Source of the DNA: Gemmatimonadota bacterium
GTDB taxonomy: Bacteria > Gemmatimonadota > Gemmatimonadetes > Longimicrobiales > Gaopeijiaceae
NCBI GenBank assembly: GCA_022823145.1
Contig: JAJDXS010000029.1
Location: 124,001 to 188,000 of the forward strand
DNA length: 64,000 nt
Direction: 5' to 3'
In this document: positions 31,535 to 39,533 of the stretch, one piece after another
How positions within the stretch are numbered: position 1 is the first letter of the stretch
Layout of the letters: every line of letters starts with the position of its first letter
Notes under the pieces: generated by a model
Seen by the model: the letters and a program-made list of their open reading frames with translations, nothing else
What the model was told of the DNA's origin: nothing
The model's database searches: none
Position numbers and translations under genes: made by a program

Positions 31535-32883
31535 GCGAGAGTCTGGACCTGTTCCCGGGTGCCGTGCAGGCCGGTGGCAGCCACGGCGACGCCGGGCAGG
31601 ACCCGGGCTCGTCGGCTCCCCTCGCAGCCCGCATGCGTCCGCGCACGCTGGAGGAGTTTCGCGGCCAGGAGAGGGTCGTGGGCCCGGGCGGCGCCATTCG
31701 CACGATGATCGATACCGGGCGGATCTCCAGCTTCATCCTCTGGGGGCCGCCGGGGTGCGGTAAGACGACGCTTGCCTGGCTGGTCGCCGGATCCGCCGAC
31801 GCCGCCTTCGTCTCCTTCAGCGCGGTCACCGAAGGAGTGGCGCGGGTCCGCAAGATCATCGCCGAGGCGCGGACCCGTCGACGCGCGACGGGGCGGGGGA
31901 CCATACTGTTCTGCGACGAGATCCACCGCTTCAACAAGGCGCAGCAGGACGCGTTTCTCCCCCATGTCGAGGCCGGCGACATCGTGCTTATCGGCGCAAC
32001 CACGGAGAACCCGAGTTTCGAGGTCGTGCGCCCGCTCCTGTCGCGGGCCCCCGTCGTGGTGCTGGAGTCACTTTCACGGGACAATCTTCGCAAACTGTTG
32101 CGCGATACCATCTCGGACGGCGAGAGGGGCCTCGGCGAGGCCGGGATCGAGTCGCCGCCGGAAGTTCTCGAGCGGATCGCGGAGGCCGCGGACGGTGACG
32201 CCCGGCGCGCGCTCGGTATCCTGGAGCGGGCGGCCGAGGTCGCGGGTCCCGGCGGAGCGCTGACCGTCGAAGCCGTCGAGACCGCCATCCAGCGACGCTT
32301 CGCCGTCTACGACAAGTCGGGCGACCAGCACTACGGCTTCATCTCGGCGTTGCACAAATCGGTACGAGGCGGAGATCCGGACGCCGCCCTCTACTGGCTC
32401 GGGCGGATGCTCGACGCGGGCGAGGACCCCATGTACATCGCACGGCGGCTGGTTCGGATGGCGGTCGAAGACATCGGACTCGCCGCGCCGGGGGCGTTGG
32501 CGATCACGATCGCGGCGCGGGACGCCTACCGTTTCCTGGGCTCGCCCGAAGGGGAACTGGCGCTTGCGCAGGCGACCGTCTACCTGGCCGGAAGCCCCAA
32601 GTCCAACCGGCTCTACAAGGGGTGGGGACGTGCGCTGAACCGCGCCCGCGAGACGCCGGGCGAGGCGGTGCCCCTTCACCTGAGAAACGCGCCCACCCGG
32701 CTAATGAAGGACCTGGGCTACGGAAAGGGGTATCTTTACGATCCGGATCAGCCGGGCGGCGTGTCGCGCCAGAGCTACCTGCCCGACAGCATGCTGGGCG
32801 AGGAGTTCTACAGGCCCGGCGATTCCGGCTGGGAGTCTGCTCTGCGTGAGCGCCTGGCCGAGTGGCGACGGAAGAGGAGGTAA
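31531..32883 (+). CDS. rarA: Replication-associated recombination protein A (RarA/MgsA)
   Basis: AAA+ ATPase of the clamp-loader/WRNIP1 family acting at stalled replication forks. 450 residues: Walker A WGPPGCGKTT, Walker B ILFCDEIHRFNKAQQD, sensor 1 GATTENPSF, arginine-finger region LLSRAPV, sensor 2 DGDARRALG, and the C-terminal tetramerisation domain (HYGFISALHKSVRGGDPDA; RLVRMAVEDIGLA; SPKSN). The GTG at 31531 overlaps the previous stop. Its own 3' end supplies the ribosome site for hflX. Confidence 0.95.
   Translation: MSESLDLFPGAVQAGGSHGDAGQDPGSSAPLAARMRPRTLEEFRGQERVVGPGGAIRTMIDTGRISSFILWGPPGCGKTTLAWLVAGSADAAFVSFSAVTEGVARVRKIIAEARTRRRATGRGTILFCDEIHRFNKAQQDAFLPHVEAGDIVLIGATTENPSFEVVRPLLSRAPVVVLESLSRDNLRKLLRDTISDGERGLGEAGIESPPEVLERIAEAADGDARRALGILERAAEVAGPGGALTVEAVETAIQRRFAVYDKSGDQHYGFISALHKSVRGGDPDAALYWLGRMLDAGEDPMYIARRLVRMAVEDIGLAAPGALAITIAARDAYRFLGSPEGELALAQATVYLAGSPKSNRLYKGWGRALNRARETPGEAVPLHLRNAPTRLMKDLGYGKGYLYDPDQPGGVSRQSYLPDSMLGEEFYRPGDSGWESALRERLAEWRRKRR
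32875..32880 (+). promoter_or_regulatory. Strong ribosome binding site setting an AUA start for hflX
   Basis: AGGAGG directly before the rarA TAA stop. Counting nine bases on leads to ATA at 32890, in frame with hflX; the next ordinary start (GTG, 32941) is 60 bases away and cuts into the first strand of the protein. Confidence 0.6.
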
Positions 32884-32889
32884 CGGCTC

Positions 32890-34209
32890 ATACCAACCCA
32901 GCTGCTGGATCCCCGCAAGTCCGTCGAACGGGTAGTCCTCGTGGGGACGCCGCGTGGACCCGAAGGGGGCGCCGAGGCGAACGAACACCTCGCCGAACTC
33001 GGCCGGCTGACGGACACCGCCGGCGGCGTGGTCGTCGGCAAGGTCGTCCAGCGGATCCGTTCGCCGGGCCCGCGATACTACGTGGGCAAGGGCAAGGCCG
33101 CCGAACTTGCCGAGCTGGTGCGGGAGCAGGAAGCCGAACTGGTCATCTTCGACGACGAGTTGACCCCTGCTCAGGGGAAGAACCTCGAGGACCTGTGCGG
33201 CGTGCGGGTGATGGATCGGGCCGAGCTGATTCTGGACATCTTCGCGACGCGCGCGCGAACCTACGAAGCGCGCATGCAGGTCGAACTCGCGCAGTTGCAA
33301 TACCTGCTTCCGCGGCTGCGCAGAATGTGGGTCCACCTCTCGCGTATCCGCGGCGGGATCGGCTTTCGGGGACCCGGCGAGACCCAGCTGGAGACGGACC
33401 GGCGGCTGATCGGCGTGCGGATCGCCGAATTGCGCCGCAAGCTGAAGTCCGTCGCGCGGGCTCAGGCCAACCAGCGCAAGGGGCGGCGCGGCTACTTCCG
33501 GGCGGCGCTGGTCGGCTACACCAATGCGGGCAAATCGTCGCTCCTGCAGGGGCTGTCCGGCTCGGAGCAGTTCGTCGAGGACAGGCTCTTCGCCACCCTG
33601 GACGCGTCGACCCGACTGGTGCCCCTGGGCGAGGGATACGAGACGCTACTCACCGATACCGTCGGTTTCATCCGCAAGTTGCCCCACCACCTGATCGCAT
33701 CGTTCCGATCCACACTGGAGGAAGCCCGCGAAGCCGATGTCCTCCTGCACGTCGTCGACGCGTCGCACCCGGACCGGGAGAGTCACAGGAGGGTGGTGCA
33801 CGGAGTGCTTGACGAACTGGGGCTGGGCCGCCGACCCAGGATGCTGGTCTACAACAAGACGGACCTTCTTGCGCCGGACGACCTGCTTACGCTGAAGAAG
33901 CGGGGCGCCTCGGGCACGAGGGGGAGGTCCACGCTTTACCTTTCGGCGGTGGTTCCGGCCACGCTCGGGCCGCTTCGAAGCGAACTCAGGGCCCGCATCC
34001 GTGCAGGGTTGCGAGAGGTGCAGGTGCGACTGCCCGCCACCGAGGGGAGGACGTTGGCGACGCTCTACGAGGAGGGCGAGGTGCTGTCGCGCAGCCAGGA
34101 TGGCTGTACCGTCAGCGTGGTGGCCAAGGCGTCCCCGGCCCTGATCGGCCGTCTCTCGGGCATCGCGGGAGTCCAGGTAACCGACATCGACCAGGGAAGT
34201 CCCAAATGA
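32890..34209 (+). CDS. hflX: Ribosome-associated GTPase HflX, probable AUA start
   Basis: OBG-HflX family GTPase that binds the large ribosomal subunit and splits stalled ribosomes. Motifs: N-terminal nucleotide-binding domain (YYVGKGKAAEL; VIFDDELTPAQGKNLE), the HflX linker (GGIGFRGPGETQLETDRR), then the G domain with G1 GYTNAGKSS, G3 DTVGF and G4 NKTD. From 32890 it has 439 residues. The segment IPTQLLDPRKSVERVVLVG before the GTG at 32941 looks like real HflX sequence (ERxxLVG strand), so the gene must begin upstream of 32941; only ATA (32890) and CTG (32902, 32905) are available, and ATA is correctly spaced from AGGAGG. The stop overlaps pdxJ. Confidence 0.92.
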   Translation: MPTQLLDPRKSVERVVLVGTPRGPEGGAEANEHLAELGRLTDTAGGVVVGKVVQRIRSPGPRYYVGKGKAAELAELVREQEAELVIFDDELTPAQGKNLEDLCGVRVMDRAELILDIFATRARTYEARMQVELAQLQYLLPRLRRMWVHLSRIRGGIGFRGPGETQLETDRRLIGVRIAELRRKLKSVARAQANQRKGRRGYFRAALVGYTNAGKSSLLQGLSGSEQFVEDRLFATLDASTRLVPLGEGYETLLTDTVGFIRKLPHHLIASFRSTLEEAREADVLLHVVDASHPDRESHRRVVHGVLDELGLGRRPRMLVYNKTDLLAPDDLLTLKKRGASGTRGRSTLYLSAVVPATLGPLRSELRARIRAGLREVQVRLPATEGRTLATLYEEGEVLSRSQDGCTVSVVAKASPALIGRLSGIAGVQVTDIDQGSPK

Positions 34210-34976
34210 GACTGTACATCAACATCGACCACGTCGCGACGGTGCGGCAGGCGCGCCTGACGGATGAGCCCGACCCGGTGCGCGCGGCCGTCCTCGCGGA
34301 ACTCGGTGGCGCCGACGGCATCACCATTCATCATCGTCAGGACGCCCGTCACATCTCGGTGCGCGACGTGGAGCTCCTGGGGCGCACCGTGCGCACCGGG
34401 ATCAATCTTGAGATCTCGTCCAACGAACGCATGGTCGACCTCGCCGTCAGCACGCTGCCCATGCAGGTCACGCTGGTTCCCGAGAAGCGCGAGGAGGTGA
34501 CCACCGAAGGCGGGCTGAACCTGACCTCGGCGTCGGTGCGCGGTTCTCTGGCCGCGGGGCTGGGGCGGCTGGCGGACGCCGGTATCCGCACCTCGCTCTT
34601 CATCGATCCGGATGCGGTGTCGGTGGACGAAACGAAGGCGCTGGGAGCGGATGCCGTCGAACTGCACACCGGTGAATACGCGAACGCGGTCGGGGACCGC
34701 GAAAAGGCCACGGAGCTTGCACGCCTGGCGGAAGCGGCGGCGCGCGCGGACGCTGCCGGGCTGGCCGTTCACGCCGGTCACGGGCTTACCTACGAGAACG
34801 TCGTTCCGGTCGCCGCGCTTCCCCTGATCGAGGAATTGAACATCGGGCACAGCGTGGTGTCGCGGTCCGTCTTCGTGGGAATCGAGCGCGCGGTGCGTGA
34901 AATGAAGGAGATCGTGGAAGGGGCCCCCGGGCGCGTTCGACGCCCCGGCGAGTGGGCGCCGCCGATCGGTTTCTGA
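34206..34976 (+). CDS. pdxJ: Pyridoxine 5'-phosphate synthase
   Basis: Condenses 1-deoxyxylulose-5-phosphate with 3-amino-2-oxopropyl phosphate to make pyridoxine 5'-phosphate in the DXP-dependent B6 pathway. 256 residues, a TIM barrel starting MRLYINIDHVATVRQAR, with HHRQDARHI, the catalytic Glu region NLEISSN, VTLVPEKREEVTTEGG, ELHTGEYA, VHAGHGLTYENV and ELNIGHSVVSR. The start overlaps the hflX stop (ATGA). Confidence 0.97.
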   Translation: MRLYINIDHVATVRQARLTDEPDPVRAAVLAELGGADGITIHHRQDARHISVRDVELLGRTVRTGINLEISSNERMVDLAVSTLPMQVTLVPEKREEVTTEGGLNLTSASVRGSLAAGLGRLADAGIRTSLFIDPDAVSVDETKALGADAVELHTGEYANAVGDREKATELARLAEAAARADAAGLAVHAGHGLTYENVVPVAALPLIEELNIGHSVVSRSVFVGIERAVREMKEIVEGAPGRVRRPGEWAPPIGF

Positions 34977-34995
34977 AGGGCTGACTGGCTCTCCG

Positions 34996-36045
34996 ATGGG
35001 CATCCGATGGATGACGTTTCTCGGGCTCGCGATTGCCGCCTTCCTCATCTGGTGGCTGCTCCGCCATGAGGATCCGGCCGAGGTGTGGAGTCACGTCCGG
35101 GACGCGAACTTCGGCCTCCTGGCGCTTGCCGTCCTGGTCACCACCGCCGTCTTTCCGCTGAGGGCGATTCGCTGGCGCTACTTCCTGGCGCCGGCTCAGG
35201 CCGACAGCCCGTTCCGATCGCGCTTCGCCGCGGTCTGTGTCGGCTTCATGGCCAACAACCTGCTGCCGGCCAGGGCCGGGGAACTTGCCCGGGCGTACGC
35301 GTACAGCCGACTGGAACCGGTGTCCACGGCCACGGCGCTCGCCACGCTGGTGGTCGAGCGATTCCTGGACGGAGTTGTGATCCTGCTCCTGCTGGTCGTG
35401 GCCCTGGCACACCCGGACTTCCCCTCCGGTGCGCTGCCGGACGAGCTGGTCGTCGGAGTCCGGGGGGCATCGCTGTTTCTCGCCGTCGTTCTTCTCGTCT
35501 GTCTGGTCCTGCTCGCCTTTCCCGAACGCAGCCTCCGCGCCGCCACGACGGTGGCTCACGCACTGCTTCCGACTCGCATCGCCGCGGCGCTCGTGACCTT
35601 CGCCGAGCACATCGTGGCCGGACTGGCGTCGATGCGCGGCTGGCGCCTTCTGCTCCCCGCCTTCGCATGGAGTCTGGCCGTGTGGACGATGCAGTCGCTC
35701 TCCTTCTGGATCGGCTTCTTCGCCTTCGGCATCGAACTGCCATTTGCAGCGGCCCTCCTCGCAAACGCGACGGTGGCCCTCGCCGTGGCGGTCCCGTCGG
35801 CACCGGGGTACGTGGGGACCTTTCATGCCGGTGCAAAGCTCGCGCTGACCGACGTCTACGGAGTGGCCGCGGCCTCCGCCCTCGGATTCGCCTTTGGCTG
35901 GCACCTGGGAGGCTTCATTCCGATCACCCTGATGGGCTTGTGGTACGCGCGCCGCATCGGCCTCTCGATGAGGGACCTGCGCGGAAGCGCCCGCGAGGCC
36001 GCATCCGCAGGCAGGGCGCACGGCCACGAACAGGCGGTACCGTGA
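34996..36045 (+). CDS. Lysylphosphatidylglycerol synthase TM-region family protein
   Basis: Polytopic inner-membrane protein of 349 residues with about eight hydrophobic helices, resembling the LPG_synthase_TM/UPF0104 family (MprF flippase half, AglD). Typical features are RAIRWRYFL after the second helix, the ANNLLPARAGELARAY segment, VVERFLDG and the VPSAPGYVGTFH loop. It lacks the MprF aminoacyltransferase domain, so a transport or lipid-glycosylation role is more likely than LPG synthesis. The ATG is at 34996; another at 35008 is possible. The stop overlaps ispE. Confidence 0.85.
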   Translation: MGIRWMTFLGLAIAAFLIWWLLRHEDPAEVWSHVRDANFGLLALAVLVTTAVFPLRAIRWRYFLAPAQADSPFRSRFAAVCVGFMANNLLPARAGELARAYAYSRLEPVSTATALATLVVERFLDGVVILLLLVVALAHPDFPSGALPDELVVGVRGASLFLAVVLLVCLVLLAFPERSLRAATTVAHALLPTRIAAALVTFAEHIVAGLASMRGWRLLLPAFAWSLAVWTMQSLSFWIGFFAFGIELPFAAALLANATVALAVAVPSAPGYVGTFHAGAKLALTDVYGVAAASALGFAFGWHLGGFIPITLMGLWYARRIGLSMRDLRGSAREAASAGRAHGHEQAVP

Positions 36046-36989
36046 CCGGCGTCTCGGTGGCGTGCCCGGCCAAGGTCAACCTCTTCCTGCACATCCTTGC
36101 GCACGAAGACACGGGGTATCACCAGATCGAGACCCGATTCCAGGCGATCGGGCTCTTCGACCGGGTGGAGGTCCGGCGGCAAACCGAAACAGGCATCTCC
36201 CTGGAGATCCGCCGGCGGGAATCCGTTGCTGGAAGTGGCGACGTCATCGGCGATCTCGGGGAGCCCGAGCAGAACACCGTGATGAAAGCGGCACAGGCCT
36301 TCTTCGCAGCCACCGGAATCACTCCCGCGGTCTCGATGTCACTGACGAAGACGATCCCGGCCGGGACCGGTCTGGGCGGCGGTTCGTCCGATGGTGCGGG
36401 GACGCTTGCCGCGCTGAATCTCCTGTATGGCAGACCTCTGGCAAGGAGCGATCTGATCGAGTTGGGAGGAAGAATCGGCTCGGACGTCCCCTTCTTCTGT
36501 GCCCGCGTCCCTGCGGCGCTGGCGTGGGGCAGGGGTGACCGGTTGCTGCCCTGTCCACCGCCCCCCGCCGCCCCGATCGTGATCGTGGTTCCGCGCGACC
36601 GCGCGAGGACCGCCGCCGCCTACCGGGAAGCGTCGGCGGGGCTTGAGCTGCCCGCCGCTTCCGCGATGCTGGAAGGAATTGACTCAGCGGACTGGCGGCA
36701 CCTTGCCCCGCTCCAGGCCAACGACTTCGAGGGACCCGTCTTTGCCCGGCTTGGCGGGCTCGCAGCCGTCCGAGATACCCTTGAGCGACGCGGGGCAGTG
36801 CTGAGCGGCCTGACGGGCAGCGGGTCTGCGGTCTTCGCGATCTTCGACTGCGAGCGGGAGGCCCTGCGGGTCGCCGGAGAAGTCCGCGGCGGACCACGGA
36901 TCGCGGCGGTTCTGATGGTGCCGACGCTGACGGCGATTCCCGAGCCGGTCCCGGTGGCCGGTGCGCTCGGGCGCGCGCCCGCATCTTGA
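36042..36989 (+). CDS. ispE: 4-diphosphocytidyl-2-C-methyl-D-erythritol kinase
   Basis: GHMP-family kinase of the non-mevalonate isoprenoid pathway. 315 residues beginning with a GTG at 36042 that overlaps the upstream stop. The N-terminus CPAKVNLFLHIL and HQIETRFQAIG are typical; the ATP loop is PAGTGLGGGSSDGAG; GSDVPFF and the C-terminal LTGSGSAVFAIF complete the family pattern. ispF, ispD and dxs are not nearby. Confidence 0.95.
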   Translation: MTGVSVACPAKVNLFLHILAHEDTGYHQIETRFQAIGLFDRVEVRRQTETGISLEIRRRESVAGSGDVIGDLGEPEQNTVMKAAQAFFAATGITPAVSMSLTKTIPAGTGLGGGSSDGAGTLAALNLLYGRPLARSDLIELGGRIGSDVPFFCARVPAALAWGRGDRLLPCPPPPAAPIVIVVPRDRARTAAAYREASAGLELPAASAMLEGIDSADWRHLAPLQANDFEGPVFARLGGLAAVRDTLERRGAVLSGLTGSGSAVFAIFDCEREALRVAGEVRGGPRIAAVLMVPTLTAIPEPVPVAGALGRAPAS

Positions 36990-37015
36990 ACCCGTTCCCG
37001 TGCCTGCGCTACGAT
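36986..37015 (+). promoter_or_regulatory. Candidate promoter for tRNA-Gln
   Basis: TTGAAC (36986-36991, overlapping the ispE stop), an 18-base spacer and TACGAT (37010-37015). It lies 70 bases before the tRNA; a start near 37022 would leave a 5' leader for RNase P. Confidence 0.45.
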
Positions 37016-37084
37016 TCCGGTGCGGGTAATCGGGCGCGATACCGTCCGTCAAGCGATGGTCGGCGACCGGTGATTCCCGCTGCC

Positions 37085-37155
37085 TGGCCCGTCGTCTAAT
37101 GGCAGGACACCGGTCTTTGGAACCGGCGGTGGTGGTTCGAGTCCACCCGGGCCAA
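37085..37155 (+). tRNA. tRNA-Gln (anticodon UUG)
   Basis: A full cloverleaf: 7-bp acceptor stem TGGCCCG/CGGGCCA, a D arm with GGCAGGA, anticodon arm CCGGT-CTTTGGA-ACCGG with anticodon TTG, a T arm containing GGTTCGAGTCC, and discriminator A at 37155. The U1-A72 pair fits tRNA-Gln. CCA is not encoded (CTG follows), so it must be added by the nucleotidyltransferase. Confidence 0.95.
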
Positions 37156-37182
37156 CTGTGTGCCGCCGTGCAGGGGCCGCGC

Positions 37183-37201
37183 CCCCGGGGTCAGCCCGGG
37201 G
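37183..37201. terminator. Hairpin between convergent tRNA-Gln and the membrane-protein gene
   Basis: CCCCGGG (37183-37189) and CCCGGGG (37195-37201) form a perfect 7-bp stem with a GTCAG loop. It spans the stop codon of the minus-strand gene and could end both transcripts. No T-run is seen. Confidence 0.4.
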
Positions 37202-37589
37202 AGTCCCACGGGTCCTCCGGCCTGGCCCGCATCTCCGAGGTCTTGCGCTGCACCAGGCCCTCGAACTGGGCGATGAGTTCGTCGGCGTCCGGCGCCTCGA
37301 GTCGGGACAGGGCGTCCCGGTCATCGTTGGAGGGAATCCCCCGTAGCCGGTGCAGGTCCAGCCATCCCTCGAAGCGGGCGCTCAGGCGCACTACGCCGTA
37401 GAAGAAGCGCGGATGGCTTCCACGCCCGGCGAGCAGGTCGATCACGATGGCGATGACGGACAGGTTGATCGCGATTACGTCCTTCAGCCCGTCAGCCGCC
37501 AGTTTGATCTGGAAGACTATGAAGTCCCTGATGACCACCCTGCGACCGGCCGGCACGGGGAGTTGACTGCCGTAGGAATCTGACATCAT
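37191..37589 (-). CDS. Small membrane protein of unknown function
   Basis: 132 residues; not recognised. A basic N-terminal region (RRVVIRDFIVFQIKLAADGL) leads into a hydrophobic helix (about 40-58, VIAINLSVIAIVIDLLAG), then a soluble, charged C-terminal half (FYGVVRLSARFEGWLDLHRL; ADELIAQFEGLVQ). The start is one of two adjacent ATGs (37589, 37586) with GGAG five bases upstream; the much longer open frame is antisense to the secreted-protein gene. It is divergent from that gene, with 81 bases between the two starts, and convergent with tRNA-Gln. Confidence 0.7.
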   Translation of the reverse strand: MMSDSYGSQLPVPAGRRVVIRDFIVFQIKLAADGLKDVIAINLSVIAIVIDLLAGRGSHPRFFYGVVRLSARFEGWLDLHRLRGIPSNDDRDALSRLEAPDADELIAQFEGLVQRKTSEMRARPEDPWDSPG

Positions 37590-37670
37590 GAAGCTCCAGG
37601 AGTGATGTCCGACGTTGCGACGCGCCGGGTCCGACTTCAAGGTATACAGCAACCCGGACCCGCGAACACC

Positions 37671-39419
37671 ATGATCTCCTACGCCACCCTGGCCGCCGCG
37701 CTGGCGGTGCTGTCCCCGGGCGCCGCCGCGTCCCCGGCGACATACTCGGCGGCCGTGCACTTTCAGGTCGCGGATTCCGCGGACACCCACGACCACGCCC
37801 GCAGCCTCCAGGCACAGTTCGAGCGCCGCCGCGTACGTCAACTGCCCCGCTCGCTGTCGGGTGGGGGCCACGAGTGCGACGAGATCATCGGACGGCTCTG
37901 TGTCTGGGACGACGGGGACGAGGGTTGGCGGCCGCGGGAGGAACCGGAAGACATCGGCGCTGCCCGAATCGAGTTCCTTGCCGCTCTGGACTCGCTGGCC
38001 CGCCTGATCCCCGGAGATCACTGGATCTTCGGGCAGCGAATCCGCTACTTCGTCGAGGCGAAGCGGCTGGAGGACGCCGAGTCGCTGGCACGGGCGTGCG
38101 GGCTGCCGGACCGATGGCGATGCGATGCCTATCTCGGCTATGTGCGGCACCATGCGGAAAATGTCGAGGGCGCCGAGTACGCCTTCGCACGGGCACTCGA
38201 GGCCATGCCTGCGGAGCTCCGGGCGGAGTGGACGGACCCCGGGCCGCTTCTCGACGGTGGGCTGATGGACTGGCTCTCGGCCCAGGCCGACTCGTCCCGT
38301 GCGGCGGACCGGCTCTGGGTGCTGGCCGACCCCCTGTTCCTCGCCGGCGGCAACGACCGCTGGACGGGGCACCTGAGTCGGTGGGTGTACGCCATGAGCT
38401 CCGAGGGAGCCCGCAACCCTCACCGTCTGCGATGGGGCGACGACATGGCGGAAGCCGCCGTCCGCTATGGGTGGCCGGTCGCCTGGGAGCGTTCGTGGCC
38501 GCGGGGCGGATCGCAGACTTTCACGGTGACGGGGCGCGACAACCCGGCGGCGGTCAGAACCTTTCCGCCGGGCGAGGTCCTTGAATTCTCCGGCGAGGAC
38601 GCCGTTCCCTGGGAGATCCGCGACGGACACGCGCGCAGCGTCCATCTTCCGCCATTCCTGGACTCGCTCGCCCCGCTCGATGGCCAGGTGGGACGGTTCT
38701 GGCGTGGGGACGGGGTGGTCATCGCGGCTGCCTGGAAGCCGCCCACCCCGTCGGCGGCCGACAGCGCCGGTTTCGCGCCGGGCGCCGTTGACGCAGGGCT
38801 GTTCGTGGAGCAGTCCGGCGCACTCGAGCTCGAGGTGACGACCGAGGCCCGTGCCGGCGAGACGGTCAGGCTCTCCGGGCTGACTCCGTGGGGCGAGTGG
38901 GGCATCGTCAGCTTCGAAATCCTCGCGCCGGAGATCCGCCGCGGGTACCGCCTGCGCACCGGGGTGGGGCTGAGGCGCGTACCGCCCGATGTGCTTTCCA
39001 TCTCGGACCTCGTGCTCCTCGACGCCGATGCCGAGCCGGCCGATTTCGACGAAATGCTGACCGTTCTCCGGGGTTCCGGCGAGATCCCGGCCGGGGAGGC
39101 CCTGGGCGTCGCGTTCGAGGTCTACGGGCTGGGTTTCCGGTCCGAGGTGGTGGGGTTCGACGCGTGGGTGGAGAAGCGCGGCGAAGGAGTCCTTTCGCGG
39201 GCAGTGCGATGGCTGGGCTTCGGTGGCCCGAAGGAAGAGGTGTCCGTGAGCTGGGAAGAGGCCGGCCCGGATCGGCCCCGCCCGCTCTTCCGCGCTTTCC
39301 GGATCGGCCTGCCGGATCTCGACGCGGGTGAGTACGACGTCGTGGTGGAAGTGTCCGTTGCGGGCCGCTCGCCGCTTTCCGGGCGACGGAGCTTCCGGGT
39401 ACGATCAGCAGCCTATTGA
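37671..39419 (+). CDS. Exported protein of unknown function with a GWxTD-like middle region
   Basis: 582 residues. A signal peptide is likely (MISYATLAAALAVLSPGAAA, start 37671). Residues about 95-190 are helical and TPR-like. A segment near 215-290 (LADPLFLAGGND, then RWVYAMSSEGA, WGDDMAEAAVRYGWP) resembles the GWxTD domain common in Gemmatimonadota and Acidobacteriota, though the core motif is altered. The C-terminal half is beta-rich (FVEQSGALELEVTTEARAGE), ending in Ig-like strands. Function unknown. A longer frame begins at 37602 but would bury the signal peptide. Confidence 0.75.
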   Translation: MISYATLAAALAVLSPGAAASPATYSAAVHFQVADSADTHDHARSLQAQFERRRVRQLPRSLSGGGHECDEIIGRLCVWDDGDEGWRPREEPEDIGAARIEFLAALDSLARLIPGDHWIFGQRIRYFVEAKRLEDAESLARACGLPDRWRCDAYLGYVRHHAENVEGAEYAFARALEAMPAELRAEWTDPGPLLDGGLMDWLSAQADSSRAADRLWVLADPLFLAGGNDRWTGHLSRWVYAMSSEGARNPHRLRWGDDMAEAAVRYGWPVAWERSWPRGGSQTFTVTGRDNPAAVRTFPPGEVLEFSGEDAVPWEIRDGHARSVHLPPFLDSLAPLDGQVGRFWRGDGVVIAAAWKPPTPSAADSAGFAPGAVDAGLFVEQSGALELEVTTEARAGETVRLSGLTPWGEWGIVSFEILAPEIRRGYRLRTGVGLRRVPPDVLSISDLVLLDADAEPADFDEMLTVLRGSGEIPAGEALGVAFEVYGLGFRSEVVGFDAWVEKRGEGVLSRAVRWLGFGGPKEEVSVSWEEAGPDRPRPLFRAFRIGLPDLDAGEYDVVVEVSVAGRSPLSGRRSFRVRSAAY

Positions 39420-39475
39420 CCGAGCCGGGCGCGGCGCACGACCGTGTCGGCTTCTCACACCCGCCGACCCGGAAT

Positions 39476-39484
39476 TGCTATAAT
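39476..39484 (+). promoter_or_regulatory. Extended -10 promoter for the prs operon
   Basis: TGC-TATAAT, a perfect -10 hexamer with TGn extension, 50 bases before the prs ATG. The -35 region is weak. The start point should be near 39491. Confidence 0.6.
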
Positions 39485-39533
39485 ATACGGCTGTCACGGA
39501 ATCGACGGGCATCCATCTCCAAAGCACCGCTAC

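Noticed and set aside
37590-38645. N-terminal extension of the minus-strand membrane protein into the secreted-protein gene
   Set aside because: The extended part is antisense to a well-formed exported protein; the short form has a ribosome site and paired ATGs.
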